Program-made: the position numbers and the translations under genes
Notes under the pieces: generated by a model
Seen by the model: only the letters and a program-made list of their open reading frames with translations
What the model was told of the DNA's origin: nothing
Database searches by the model: none
Origin: Marispirochaeta sp963667435
GTDB lineage: Bacteria > Spirochaetota > Spirochaetia > JC444 > Marispirochaetaceae
NCBI GenBank assembly: GCA_963667435.1
Contig: OY763414.1
Location: 372,001-436,000, forward strand
DNA length: 64,000 bases
Direction of reading: 5' to 3'
Part shown: positions 42,067 to 51,267 of the stretch, one piece after another
Layout of the letters: each line of letters starts with the position of its first letter
Position numbering within the stretch: position 1 is the first letter of the stretch

Positions 42067-43233
42067 TCAGGCCTGAAACAAAGGCCCCATCCGTCCTTTC
42101 CAACGCGGATGCTTTGATGAGATATCTTCAGTATACAAAGGTCCGATTAGGGGATCCTTCTCTACACCTTTCAGCCCGGTTACACAGCTTGAGATCCAGC
42201 GGGCAAGACGAAGAACAACCATCTTGTGCCTCAACCGTCCCTGCATATCCCTGTTAAGAATCTGAGGGATTGTACTGGTTGTTACAATCTCATCTATTGC
42301 CGGGTCATTCATGGTTATGCGCCCTTCCCGGCTGGAATAAAAATGTGTAACCATGAATATAATTTTATTAGGATTTCCCTGCCTGAGCAACTTGCAGCAC
42401 TCAAGAATTGTTGTTCCTGTTCTCACCATATCGTCGGTGACAACAATGTCTTTTCCTTCTATATCATTTAGAGAGACAACACTTTCCGGATCGACCTCAA
42501 TGCTAACTTCTCTTTCTCCGGTTCTTTTTTTGTTCATGGAGAGCAGCTTTACATCCTCACGACCAAGACAATCATGCAGCTTCCGGCAAAAAATTAGAGC
42601 TCCTTTATCGGGTGCACACAGTACAAGGTTGTCCACATTCACAATATCAGAATCCCGTATATACTCGGCATATACCGGGAAAGGCTGCAGATTGTTGAAA
42701 TAGCCGGAGAAACGGTCCATAAATATATGTTCCACCGAAACTGAATGATTGTGAACTGTTACCACCTCGTCTACACCGCTTTCTCTAAGAAGATCCGCAT
42801 ACAATCGTGCGGAAAAGGGCTGACCGTCAAATTTCTTGTAATCCCATTCATTACGGCTAATAGCCGTATCACCATGTTCCGGTCTTGGACCCCTGTCCTG
42901 GGCACTGTAGAAAAGATCCGGTTCCAGCAGAATAACCCTGTCTGCCCCGTTATCCTTGGCGGCCCGGGCTATAAGAAAATTCCTGGTGGCAAGTTCATCC
43001 CGGGTATAGCCCCCCATTGTAGTACTGGTTATTATAACCGTGTAGTTTTCAAGTTTTCGCCCAATGTTGTCCCAGCTCTCTTCGTCTACAATAAAGCGGG
43101 GACAGAACTCGTCATTTAGGAAACTTTTAAGAGATACAATGTCCGAGTAGTGTTCCCGCTGCCCGAGATGAAAACCGATATCCGCGGCAAATGGACTGTC
43201 TGCAATGTTTCCTACAATTATAAGCTTTCCCAT
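42067..43233 (-). CDS. ribose-phosphate pyrophosphokinase-like protein
   Basis: A 388-residue member of the PRPP synthetase/phosphoribosyltransferase fold. VVTDDMVRTGTTI is the PRPP loop and HNHSVSVEH resembles the catalytic flap region (canonical Prs: DLH). It is about 70 residues longer than usual Prs and has an added C-terminal region ending KHPRWKGRMGPLFQA. The Prs flag sequence near residue 105 is replaced by DRGPRPEHGD. AAGGAG precedes the ATG. Because of these differences and its pairing with a glycosyltransferase it may be a specialised paralogue and not the housekeeping Prs. Confidence 0.78.
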   Translation of the reverse strand: MGKLIIVGNIADSPFAADIGFHLGQREHYSDIVSLKSFLNDEFCPRFIVDEESWDNIGRKLENYTVIITSTTMGGYTRDELATRNFLIARAAKDNGADRVILLEPDLFYSAQDRGPRPEHGDTAISRNEWDYKKFDGQPFSARLYADLLRESGVDEVVTVHNHSVSVEHIFMDRFSGYFNNLQPFPVYAEYIRDSDIVNVDNLVLCAPDKGALIFCRKLHDCLGREDVKLLSMNKKRTGEREVSIEVDPESVVSLNDIEGKDIVVTDDMVRTGTTILECCKLLRQGNPNKIIFMVTHFYSSREGRITMNDPAIDEIVTTSTIPQILNRDMQGRLRHKMVVLRLARWISSCVTGLKGVEKDPLIGPLYTEDISSKHPRWKGRMGPLFQA

Positions 43234-43349
43234 TCCGGTACTCCTTGAGATGGCACGATGAGCAGACTAAAAGATGGAAGATATTAGGTCAACATGTTAT
43301 ATGATACCGGGTATTGAGTTTCCGGTACAGGACTGTGTATGGTGGTGCC

Positions 43350-45017
43350 ATGTCGCAGAACAGCCATACACCTTTGATAGTACAGAGTGACGGATCACTG
43401 CTCATGGACGTGCATGATCCCAAATTCAGCGAAGCCAGGGACCAGATAGCTCCCTTTGCTGAACTGGAGAAATCACCGGAACATATGCACACCTATAGAA
43501 TCACACCCCTGTCACTCTGGAACGCCGCCTCCGCGGGACTTAAAAGCAGTGAAATAGAAGAACGCCTTAAGGGCTGGTCCCGTTTTCCCGTACCGGATAA
43601 CGTTCTGTTCCAGGTACAGGACCTTCTAAGCCGCTACGGCAGCATCAGACTTCTTCCTACGGACCGTGAGGATATGCTCAAACTGGAAGTACGAGAACAG
43701 GCTGTCTTACGGGAAATCAGTGCGAGAAAAGAAATAGCAAAACTTCTTTTTCCCCGGGGAGATGAAATACTGATTCCCCTTGTAAACAGAGGAACTTTTA
43801 AAAGTGCTCTTATAAAGATAAACTACCCTGTGGAAGACCTTGTTCCTCTGAAAGAAGGTGAGTCAATCAATATTGGCCTGAAACAGAAAACCGGTGATGG
43901 CAGAGATTTCATTGTACGGGATTACCAGAAAGAGGCTGCTGAGGTTTTCCACGGGGGAGGGACTCCCGGTAACGGCTTCGGTGTGATCGTGCTACCCTGC
44001 GGCGCAGGAAAAACCGTGGTGGGAATAAAAACCATGGAATTACTAAAAACAAGTACCCTTATTATCACGACCAATGTGGCTGCGGTTCATCAATGGCTGG
44101 ATGAGCTTCGGGATAAAACAGATCTTGCAGAAGACCAGATTGGCGAGTATACCGCTACAGCAAAAGATATACGCCAGGTAACGGTAACCACCTACCAGAT
44201 CCTCTCCTACGGACAGAAGCATGATCCCCCCTTTCCCCACTTCGGTATTTTCAGAGCCAGAGACTGGGGGCTCATTATTTATGATGAAGTTCACCTTCTT
44301 CCTGCACCGGTATTCAGAGTAACCGCTGAAATCCAGGCTATCCGGAGACTCGGGCTTACCGCTACCCTTGTAAGGGAAGATGGAAAAGAAGGGGAAGTAT
44401 TTTCCTTAATCGGCCCCAAACGCTTCGATGTGCCCTGGAAAGAGCTTGAGAGCAAAGGATGGATAGCGGAAGCATACTGCACAGAGGTAAGAGTAGAGCT
44501 TTCGGAAGCTGATAAACTCCCCTACGCAACCGCAGATAAACGCAAAAAATACCGTATTGCCTCGGAGAATTCCCGAAAAATTGAAATAGCCCGGGAATTG
44601 ATCGAGAATCACCCTGAAGAGGGAATACTTATCATTGGACAGTATCTTGATCAGTTGAAAGAGCTTTCAAAGGCTTTCAAAGTGCCGATTATTACCGGCC
44701 AGACGCCGAATAAAGAGAGAGAAATACTGTACGGAAAATTCCGCTCCGGAGAAATCCGTGTTCTTGTTGTGTCCAAGGTAGCCAACTTTGCAATAGATCT
44801 GCCGGATGCTTCGGTAGCAATTCAGGTATCAGGAACATTCGGATCACGGCAGGAAGAAGCACAACGTCTGGGACGCATTCTGCGGCCGAAGAAACGCAGC
44901 TCTTTTTTCTACAGTCTGGTATCCCGGTACACTGTTGAAGAATCCTTTGCCCTGAACCGGCAGAAATTTCTTACCGAACAGGGATACCGGTATCATATAG
45001 AGTTGTGGGAAAAATAA
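43350..45017 (+). CDS. XPB/ERCC3-type DNA helicase
   Basis: A 555-residue superfamily 2 helicase of the bacterial XPB group. Walker A CGAGKT (217-222), DEVH box (312-315), the XPB-specific RED motif (Arg342-Asp344 in ATLVREDG) and motif VI RLGRILRPK are present. The N-terminal 190 residues correspond to the damage-recognition-like region. Bacterial XPB homologues occur in spirochaetes and mycobacteria and unwind DNA 3' to 5'. I start at MSQNSH; the longer frame needs a TTG with no ribosome site. The downstream 687-residue gene is 54 bases away. Confidence 0.93.
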   Translation: MSQNSHTPLIVQSDGSLLMDVHDPKFSEARDQIAPFAELEKSPEHMHTYRITPLSLWNAASAGLKSSEIEERLKGWSRFPVPDNVLFQVQDLLSRYGSIRLLPTDREDMLKLEVREQAVLREISARKEIAKLLFPRGDEILIPLVNRGTFKSALIKINYPVEDLVPLKEGESINIGLKQKTGDGRDFIVRDYQKEAAEVFHGGGTPGNGFGVIVLPCGAGKTVVGIKTMELLKTSTLIITTNVAAVHQWLDELRDKTDLAEDQIGEYTATAKDIRQVTVTTYQILSYGQKHDPPFPHFGIFRARDWGLIIYDEVHLLPAPVFRVTAEIQAIRRLGLTATLVREDGKEGEVFSLIGPKRFDVPWKELESKGWIAEAYCTEVRVELSEADKLPYATADKRKKYRIASENSRKIEIARELIENHPEEGILIIGQYLDQLKELSKAFKVPIITGQTPNKEREILYGKFRSGEIRVLVVSKVANFAIDLPDASVAIQVSGTFGSRQEEAQRLGRILRPKKRSSFFYSLVSRYTVEESFALNRQKFLTEQGYRYHIELWEK

Positions 45018-45071
45018 TACAACGTTATGTCCCTGCTTGGCAGTTCTTCGGCTTTCAGGTAATCTTTCCGG

Positions 45072-47135
45072 ATGGATCTGGTAAACGATTGGAAAAACAG
45101 CCTGCTTAAACTGAAGGATGATCCCTTTTTTGAACTGGTAAAAAATTATCTTGGCCCGGTACAGACGCCCTATCATAAGCCTTCAATAATAAATTCACTT
45201 GAGAAACTTCTACTCAAATCAGAAACCCGTGAGCGGCTTTTCAGCATGCTCGATGAAGAGGAGCTGAAGATATGCGGATCCGTCCTGAAATCAGGCGGAA
45301 TCGAAATCAATAATCTTCGCAAACTTTTTGAACACCAGTACACGGTTTTGAAATTTCGCAGTGTAATAGAAAACCTAGTTGAAAGGTTTATACTTTACTG
45401 TGATTCTACTGGACTGTTGAAACTCAACCCGCTTTTGGCGGACACAATCAACAGTCTTATATCGCCGCCTCCGGTAGATACCCTGCATAATAAGCTTGAA
45501 GTACCGGAGCCCTGGCTGAATGAGGATCTTCTCACTGCTTTTCTCAGTATCGTAAATGAAGTACCAGCCATTTACCGTCAGGACGGCAGTGTCAAGAAAC
45601 GGGTTCTTGATATATTCAGGGAACGTCTGACAGATTCAGTAACTGTGGAGCAGATTCAACTACTCAGTGACCTTGCAAGTGTATTACACCTTATTGAAGA
45701 CAGCGGGGAATTTTTCAATCTTAATTGTACAGCCATTGAAACCTTTTTTTCCATGGCGCCTGAACAGCGGTGCCGGGTTCTCTTTGCAGGTACAGCTGCC
45801 CTGCCCTGGAAAAACACTGATACAAAGTCAGCGTATACAGCAGGGAAAAGAATAGCAGATTCGCTTTTTTCACTGATGCGGAAAAACATGGCCTACCACA
45901 GGGAATCACTGACAGCCCGTTTAAGTTTTGCAGAGAGTCCGGACGATTTCCCTTTTACCCGGAAAATACTGGTGGAGCATGCTCTTGATAATCTTCTTTT
46001 TACCGGTTTCCTTTCCGGTGCTTCAGGTATAGAACAGGAGAACAACTTTATTGCAATGGGGCTCTATACCAATCATCTGTTCAGAGGACTGGACAAACTC
46101 AAAGAAATCTTGCTTGAGTCAACCACCGTCAAGGCTAAAAATAATTCCCGGACTCCTTTACTGCAACCTACCTTTGAGGCACTGCTGCCACCGGATTCTT
46201 CAGGAAAAAGTAAAGCCTTCACCGCCTGCTTTCTGAAACTGAAACGTTATGACAGACTCAGTCATTATGAACTGGACGAAGATCTTTTTATCCGTTCTGT
46301 ACGAAATGCCAATAGAAGTAAAACCATACTTGATGAACTTAAAGATTTTACCGGTGGAGCGCTGCCGCAGAATGTACTGATGACTGCCTCCGGCTGGCTT
46401 AACGCCATAAATCAGATTGAAATTTCCACAGGGACAGTTGTAAAGGTTTCCCCGGAAATGATTCCGCTCATAGAGGATGAATTCGCCTCTTCTATCCTTG
46501 AAATCCTTGCTCCTGGGGTCTATTTCATTAAGCCTGAAAGATTAAGCCCTTTCCTGCTGAAATGGCGAAACCTCGGATTTGCCGATCCCGGAGAAATTCG
46601 TAATCACCTGTCAGTAAACAGAATTAAGAAAACTATTGATTTCAACCAGCCTGTAGAACACTTAACCATTGAAACCCGGGATCCTGATGAGGAAAAGATA
46701 ACATCTGAAGAAATTAGTGGGTTCGAAGTTTCACGGGAGAGTATGAATCTGGAACTGGAGGCACGGCTTCTCAAGCTCAATCTCACTGCTGATCAGACTC
46801 GGGAACTGCAGGCTAAAATCGAGCGGAAGATAATTCTGTTTCCCGATCAGATCCGGGAAGATATCTGTCGCATCGGGAGGATCGAAGCCCGGGGAATTGA
46901 TTTTCATGCAAAGCTGAGAATTATTGAAGATGTTCTGAATACTGATCAGGATCTGCTTGAAATAGAAACACCGGAACTGGAAGAATCTCCCGTGTTAGTA
47001 CATCCACTGAGTTTGGAGAAAAATCCGGGGAATCCCCAGATGACAGCTCTTATACTTCCGGAGGAAAAGGAGTACACGTTTAAAGTTCGTCGGGTGGTAA
47101 GAATACGTAAAAGAAAGCGTTCTCTTTTTTACTGA
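45072..47135 (+). CDS. unknown 687-residue protein paired with XPB helicase
   Basis: A large soluble protein, mostly helical, not recognised with certainty. Residues 55-130 look like a winged helix (LDEEELKICGSVLKSGGIEI, then FRSVIENLVERFILYC) ending in LLKLNPLLADTI. The C-terminal region is charged and ends KVRRVVRIRKRKRSLFY. In mycobacteria an XPB-like helicase also has a large uncharacterised helicase-associated neighbour, so a partner role is plausible. The layout and the winged helix plus LNP element recall the 634-residue protein beside Lhr. It converges with aroDE and overlaps it by seven bases. Confidence 0.75.
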   Translation: MDLVNDWKNSLLKLKDDPFFELVKNYLGPVQTPYHKPSIINSLEKLLLKSETRERLFSMLDEEELKICGSVLKSGGIEINNLRKLFEHQYTVLKFRSVIENLVERFILYCDSTGLLKLNPLLADTINSLISPPPVDTLHNKLEVPEPWLNEDLLTAFLSIVNEVPAIYRQDGSVKKRVLDIFRERLTDSVTVEQIQLLSDLASVLHLIEDSGEFFNLNCTAIETFFSMAPEQRCRVLFAGTAALPWKNTDTKSAYTAGKRIADSLFSLMRKNMAYHRESLTARLSFAESPDDFPFTRKILVEHALDNLLFTGFLSGASGIEQENNFIAMGLYTNHLFRGLDKLKEILLESTTVKAKNNSRTPLLQPTFEALLPPDSSGKSKAFTACFLKLKRYDRLSHYELDEDLFIRSVRNANRSKTILDELKDFTGGALPQNVLMTASGWLNAINQIEISTGTVVKVSPEMIPLIEDEFASSILEILAPGVYFIKPERLSPFLLKWRNLGFADPGEIRNHLSVNRIKKTIDFNQPVEHLTIETRDPDEEKITSEEISGFEVSRESMNLELEARLLKLNLTADQTRELQAKIERKIILFPDQIREDICRIGRIEARGIDFHAKLRIIEDVLNTDQDLLEIETPELEESPVLVHPLSLEKNPGNPQMTALILPEEKEYTFKVRRVVRIRKRKRSLFY

Positions 47136-48595
47136 TTCAAAGAGGCATCCGCAGGATATTCCGATCCGGTATAGAGCCGATACTGACCTTTCCCCTGTTC
47201 CAGAAGCATAGGCATTCCGTTTATTGTGGTACAGCCAGCCTGTTCCGCTGACTTTAGAAATCTGGTTTTTTCCGGAGCATAAATTAGATCATATGCAACT
47301 TCACTGCCCGACCAGTGGTACCCCTCTAACGGGTTGCGATCTTCCAATGGATGCATTCCCAGCGCTGTAGTCTGCACAATCAGATCGGAAAAAAGCTTCA
47401 GCAAATCCCAGCTCTCACTTCCCAGAGACGCATGCCTGCATCCGAATTCGTGAGCGAGCTTTTCAGCTTTTGCTGCAGTACGGTTAAGAATCAGAATATC
47501 AAAACCCATATTCTGCAGCCCGTAAACGACTGCTCGTGCCGCACCACCGGCACCTATTACAGCAGCTTTTTTCGAACCGAGTTCCTCCCCGAACAAACCA
47601 TCTTTTAATGGATGCAGGAATCCTGAAATATCAGTATTTTCACCGTACCACCTGTGGGGTTTGCCGTTTCTCACCACAGTATTACATGCCCCGACCCTCT
47701 CTACCGCCGGAGAAGTTTCGGAAAGTCTGGAGATAACATTCTCCTTATGAGGAATAGTAACTGAAAAGGCTTTAACCGGGATCTCTTCTGCAAGACTGAA
47801 CCATTGATCCAGATTATCCACTTTAAAGGGAATGTAGACTGCATCCATCTTCTGAATGGAATATCCCCGATTATGAATCAGCGGAGACCGACTGTGCATT
47901 ATAGGGTTACCGATAATACCGAATATTTCGGTGCTTTGAGTAATCAGATGGTGCCGGTAAACATTTCTGATTACCTCCGGATCCACATGGCCAGGTGCTG
48001 CAGAACTGCCGGAGGGAGATACAAATGTAAACCAGCAGCCGTAATAGGAAGAAAGAATACGGCTGGGAAAACCCCAGTCTCCCATTCCAAGGATTATTCT
48101 TTTACCCGAGGTTATTCTCATGGCATTCAGAACCCGGCGAAGATCTTCTGTACTCTTCGGCATTACCGCATATTTAGGGATCTCTCCGGCGTGCTCAGGA
48201 AGCATTTCAATCTTCCGGCTGAAATTCTCCGGTACTCCATTGAAGTCATGCTGTGACCGGATTACCTCAACACCGATTTTGCGGGCATGTTCTGCAGCCT
48301 CCGCTGTATGTGAATCTTTCTCAAGATCCACATATGCATAGTGTGAGGAGAGAACGGAAATTATCCTCTGTTCCCGATGTTTTTCATTCTCTGTCCAATA
48401 ACCGCCGTCTGATTTTCTGCGAAGGGTGAATATAACAGGGATTCCGGCCTTCAGTGGAAACTGCCGGATTTCATCGCTGTTCCAGGGATCAAGAAAATCT
48501 GCACGCAATTCGCAAAGGTCAACCATGTTCCGGTATTTCTTCAGAAAAGCAAGATTCTCCTTCAGGCTAGTGCCTGTTAATGCAAGGCAGATCAT
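47129..48595 (-). CDS. aroDE: fused 3-dehydroquinate dehydratase / shikimate dehydrogenase
   Basis: A 488-residue bifunctional enzyme for steps three and four of the shikimate pathway. The type I dehydratase half (1-220) has His116 in SQHDF and the Schiff-base Lys147 in AVMPKS. The dehydrogenase half (from about 224) has GNPIMHSRSP, catalytic Lys284 in TIPHKEN, GENTDISG and the NADP loop GAGGAA (348-353). The same fusion occurs in plants and Chlamydia. ATG overlaps the TGA of the preceding small gene by one base. Product shikimate would feed aroK-aroC at 37.3-38.9 kb. Confidence 0.95.
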   Translation of the reverse strand: MICLALTGTSLKENLAFLKKYRNMVDLCELRADFLDPWNSDEIRQFPLKAGIPVIFTLRRKSDGGYWTENEKHREQRIISVLSSHYAYVDLEKDSHTAEAAEHARKIGVEVIRSQHDFNGVPENFSRKIEMLPEHAGEIPKYAVMPKSTEDLRRVLNAMRITSGKRIILGMGDWGFPSRILSSYYGCWFTFVSPSGSSAAPGHVDPEVIRNVYRHHLITQSTEIFGIIGNPIMHSRSPLIHNRGYSIQKMDAVYIPFKVDNLDQWFSLAEEIPVKAFSVTIPHKENVISRLSETSPAVERVGACNTVVRNGKPHRWYGENTDISGFLHPLKDGLFGEELGSKKAAVIGAGGAARAVVYGLQNMGFDILILNRTAAKAEKLAHEFGCRHASLGSESWDLLKLFSDLIVQTTALGMHPLEDRNPLEGYHWSGSEVAYDLIYAPEKTRFLKSAEQAGCTTINGMPMLLEQGKGQYRLYTGSEYPADASLNQ

Positions 48596-49056
48596 CAGTA
48601 ATCTCCTCTAAACAGATACATGTCATTTACGGTCCCTTGCGAATCGAGGGCAAGTCGTAAACGCACAGGATAAATATCCCTGTTTATTTCGATAATAATC
48701 GATTCGGCAGTTTTTGAAAGTAGATCGGGATATTTCTCAAGTACAGAATCAAGTGAATCACCAATGCGAATTCCTGCAAGAAATCCCGAATAATTACGGT
48801 CCGCCCGCACCTGCCATATCCTGTTCTGAAACCAGTAAAGGTATAATCCGCTGCGGTAGAAGACAACATCATCTTCAGCCGCGTTATCCCCCCTGCGGGA
48901 AAAAAGATGGGTCGGCGGTCCAAAGGTATTCCAGACTTCATCCGGTTCCATGCCTATATACTGTTCAGGAGAGATAGGCATGTTCTCCTGTGAGAACCCG
49001 GATACCATGAAGCATGCAAAAAAAACGGGTATAAGTACAATCCTGTAAAAGCGCAT
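48595..49056 (-). CDS. small exported protein of unknown function
   Basis: A 153-residue protein with a signal peptide (FFACFMVSGFSQ, cleavage near residue 22) and no lipobox cysteine. The mature part has IGMEPDEVWNTFGPPTHLF and later AGIRIGDSLDSVLEKYPD, two repeats of a G-M/D-x-x-D-x-V-x-x-x-x-G/Y pattern that recalls BamE/SmpA-like folds, but no firm assignment is possible. Its start and stop each overlap the neighbouring gene by one base, so it is tightly coupled to the TPR lipoprotein and aroDE. Confidence 0.78.
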   Translation of the reverse strand: MRFYRIVLIPVFFACFMVSGFSQENMPISPEQYIGMEPDEVWNTFGPPTHLFSRRGDNAAEDDVVFYRSGLYLYWFQNRIWQVRADRNYSGFLAGIRIGDSLDSVLEKYPDLLSKTAESIIIEINRDIYPVRLRLALDSQGTVNDMYLFRGDY

Positions 49057-50729
49057 TATTTACCAATTCCTTTCAGTTGCAGAATTTTTTCCATCTGTTC
49101 CTGGGTAAGGCCGCTCATTCTTTCAGCCTGTTTGAGATAAATCATACCTCTGGATGCCTCTCCGTTTCTTATCCAACTCTCAGCCAGACCAAGAACCGCA
49201 TCAACATTGCGGATATCCAGAAACAGGGCGTCTTCATATAATTTCCGCCGGTTATATTCCGATCCTGAAATCTCCGCTTCCGAGACCTTCAACCGGCTTC
49301 GTTGAATATCAGATAAATCCATGTTCTTCATCTGCTCAATTTCATTTGCAGCCTGTTCGGTCTTTTTTTCCCGGATATTGACCTCTGTTATTGCCAGGGG
49401 ATATTCAGGATTATCTGGATTCGCTTCTTTCAACTCTTGTAAAAGTGTAAGGGATTTTTCTGTCATCCCCAGTGCGGTATAGATATCTACACCGCTTTTC
49501 AGAACATTAGATGACCGGTCAGTCTTAAGCACCTGTTCCAGATAGACCAGCGCTTCCTGCCAGAGCTCGGCTGCGACAGCACTCTGCATAAGCATTATCT
49601 CAGTTTCAACAGACCCGTCAGACTGTCTTGTGCCGGATTCCAGCTGAGCCCGTCCTTCACTTGTACGACCGGTTTCAAGCAGTATCTGCCCGTACAAATC
49701 ATTCATACCGAGGTTGTCGGGATACTTGTCCAGACCTCTGGAAAGAAGAGCCAGGGCCCGGATTCTCTGACCAATTTTACGATATACCGAGGCTTCAAGG
49801 ATAATGCTCTCTGGGCTTTCCCAGCCGCCGTCACGAAGTTCTGTCAGGTAATCCAGGGCAAGATTATCCTCGTTCCGGCGATACAGCGATTCAGCCAGAG
49901 CAAGAAAAAGTTCAGGACTGTCACCACCCAGTTCCCGTGAACTGGTTAGATTTTTATATGCATCTCCATACTGCCCAAGGGCAAGTTCTGTTTTCCCCCT
50001 GAGAAATGCGAGTTCTGAAGTAGGTTGCATTATGCTTTCCAGATCGTCAAGAATTAAGGCCGCTTCGGCATAGCGTTTCTCCCTGAGATATACTCTCACC
50101 ATGCCGATTCCCGCCGGATAACACCTTACTGAGCCCTGTAGAGTACTTATGTACCATGTTATGGCCTCATCAAAGTTTCCCCGCCTTTCCTCAACAAAAC
50201 CGAGCAGGAACTGAGGCAATGTTCCTGCGGGATTTAAACTGTGTCCTGCAAAAAGCGATTCGTAGGCAATATCAAGGGTATCATTTTCATGGGTGTACAA
50301 GACTGACATGGGAGGCAGAATAAAAAACAGATAGCTCCCTTCTTCTATCTTGGTAACAGGATACACCCCCCGGGAAATATCTTCTGTCAGTGATGAAAAA
50401 TAACTGCCGGGAACCGGTTCGACAACAGGGATCTTCTCCGGTAATGCGGAATATATGTTATTGTAGAGCCATGAGCTGAGGTAGCGGAGATCCTCTCCGT
50501 AATCGGAAAGTTCTTCCCTGGAATTCAGCAGGTTATACGCTTTTATAAGTTGATCCGGAGAGCCGGAGGCAATAAGCTTGAATGCCTCCGCTATAAATCC
50601 CTGAGTACGGTTTACCGTCAGAGGCGCAACAGGATCCTCCACCGTATCCGGGCTTGTCGCACAGGAGATCATCAGTAATACGGCAGCAGAAAACAGAGCG
50701 AATCTGACAATATGTTCTTTAAAAGGCAT
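49056..50729 (-). CDS. tetratricopeptide repeat lipoprotein
   Basis: A 557-residue lipoprotein with lipobox LLMISC (Cys23). From about residue 180 to the end it consists of degenerate TPR units, visible as A-x-x-x-Y/L and G/A at fixed spacing (for example NFDEAITWYISTLQG, YAEAALILDDLESI, WQEALVYLEQVLKT). TPR stacks bind proteins, so a scaffold role at the periplasmic face is likely. I start at MPFKEH, the codon that overlaps the previous stop (TGATG) and directly leads into the signal peptide; the longer frame adds a cysteine-rich shadow sequence. Partners are unknown. Confidence 0.85.
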   Translation of the reverse strand: MPFKEHIVRFALFSAAVLLMISCATSPDTVEDPVAPLTVNRTQGFIAEAFKLIASGSPDQLIKAYNLLNSREELSDYGEDLRYLSSWLYNNIYSALPEKIPVVEPVPGSYFSSLTEDISRGVYPVTKIEEGSYLFFILPPMSVLYTHENDTLDIAYESLFAGHSLNPAGTLPQFLLGFVEERRGNFDEAITWYISTLQGSVRCYPAGIGMVRVYLREKRYAEAALILDDLESIMQPTSELAFLRGKTELALGQYGDAYKNLTSSRELGGDSPELFLALAESLYRRNEDNLALDYLTELRDGGWESPESIILEASVYRKIGQRIRALALLSRGLDKYPDNLGMNDLYGQILLETGRTSEGRAQLESGTRQSDGSVETEIMLMQSAVAAELWQEALVYLEQVLKTDRSSNVLKSGVDIYTALGMTEKSLTLLQELKEANPDNPEYPLAITEVNIREKKTEQAANEIEQMKNMDLSDIQRSRLKVSEAEISGSEYNRRKLYEDALFLDIRNVDAVLGLAESWIRNGEASRGMIYLKQAERMSGLTQEQMEKILQLKGIGK

Positions 50730-51259
50730 CAGTCCTTCTTTCGGTGCATAAACTCCATAAACATACCGGCACTGAGTACAATCAGCAGTAGAGGCCACCA
50801 TGCAACAACAACATCTCTGAAGCTTTTCTTCGTAATCCCCAGGCTGAACGGAAGAAAAACAAGAGAAAGAAGGGTAATAAAAACAGCCGGGACAAGAATA
50901 ACCTGACGAGTATTTCTGCGAAACTTCAGGGAATACACGGTTAATGCACAACCTGCAAAGGTCATAAAAAGAGGCCAGAAGCGGTCGATGGGTACGTCAA
51001 AGAAAAATACCCGGTGAAGAATTAAAAGGATTCCGCTCATGGTAAGTATAACACCGGGAACCAGATAGCCGAATTTAGGGTCCCGTACACTTACAAAGTA
51101 TAAGAATAAAACACCCGTAAGGGTCATGGGAATCGGCCAGAGGTCGCCATATTTAGGCAGAACACCGGTTGTTACCAGCAGCATCCCGGTTCCTACAAGA
51201 AGGAAAAAAATACTGCCGAGAAGCATTTTATTGGGAAAACGAACAGAATCCTTTTTCAT
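50729..51259 (-). CDS. polytopic membrane protein of unknown function
   Basis: A 176-residue protein with about six hydrophobic segments and short loops (MLLGSIFFLLVGTGMLLV, IPMTLTGVLFLYFVSV, LVPGVILTMSGILLIL, WPLFMTFAGCALTVY and two more). Pairs of glycines and a WPL motif in two segments suggest an internal duplication similar to LiaF/DUF5668-type membrane domains, but I do not assign it. It lies eight bases after icd, and its stop overlaps the TPR lipoprotein start, so the three may share a transcript. Confidence 0.75.
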   Translation of the reverse strand: MKKDSVRFPNKMLLGSIFFLLVGTGMLLVTTGVLPKYGDLWPIPMTLTGVLFLYFVSVRDPKFGYLVPGVILTMSGILLILHRVFFFDVPIDRFWPLFMTFAGCALTVYSLKFRRNTRQVILVPAVFITLLSLVFLPFSLGITKKSFRDVVVAWWPLLLIVLSAGMFMEFMHRKKD

Positions 51260-51267
51260 CTTTCTCT

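Noticed and set aside
50730..50951. Longer start for the TPR lipoprotein with a cysteine-rich N terminus
   Set aside because: The added residues are the antisense-free shadow of the upstream membrane gene in another frame, and they would bury the lipoprotein signal peptide.
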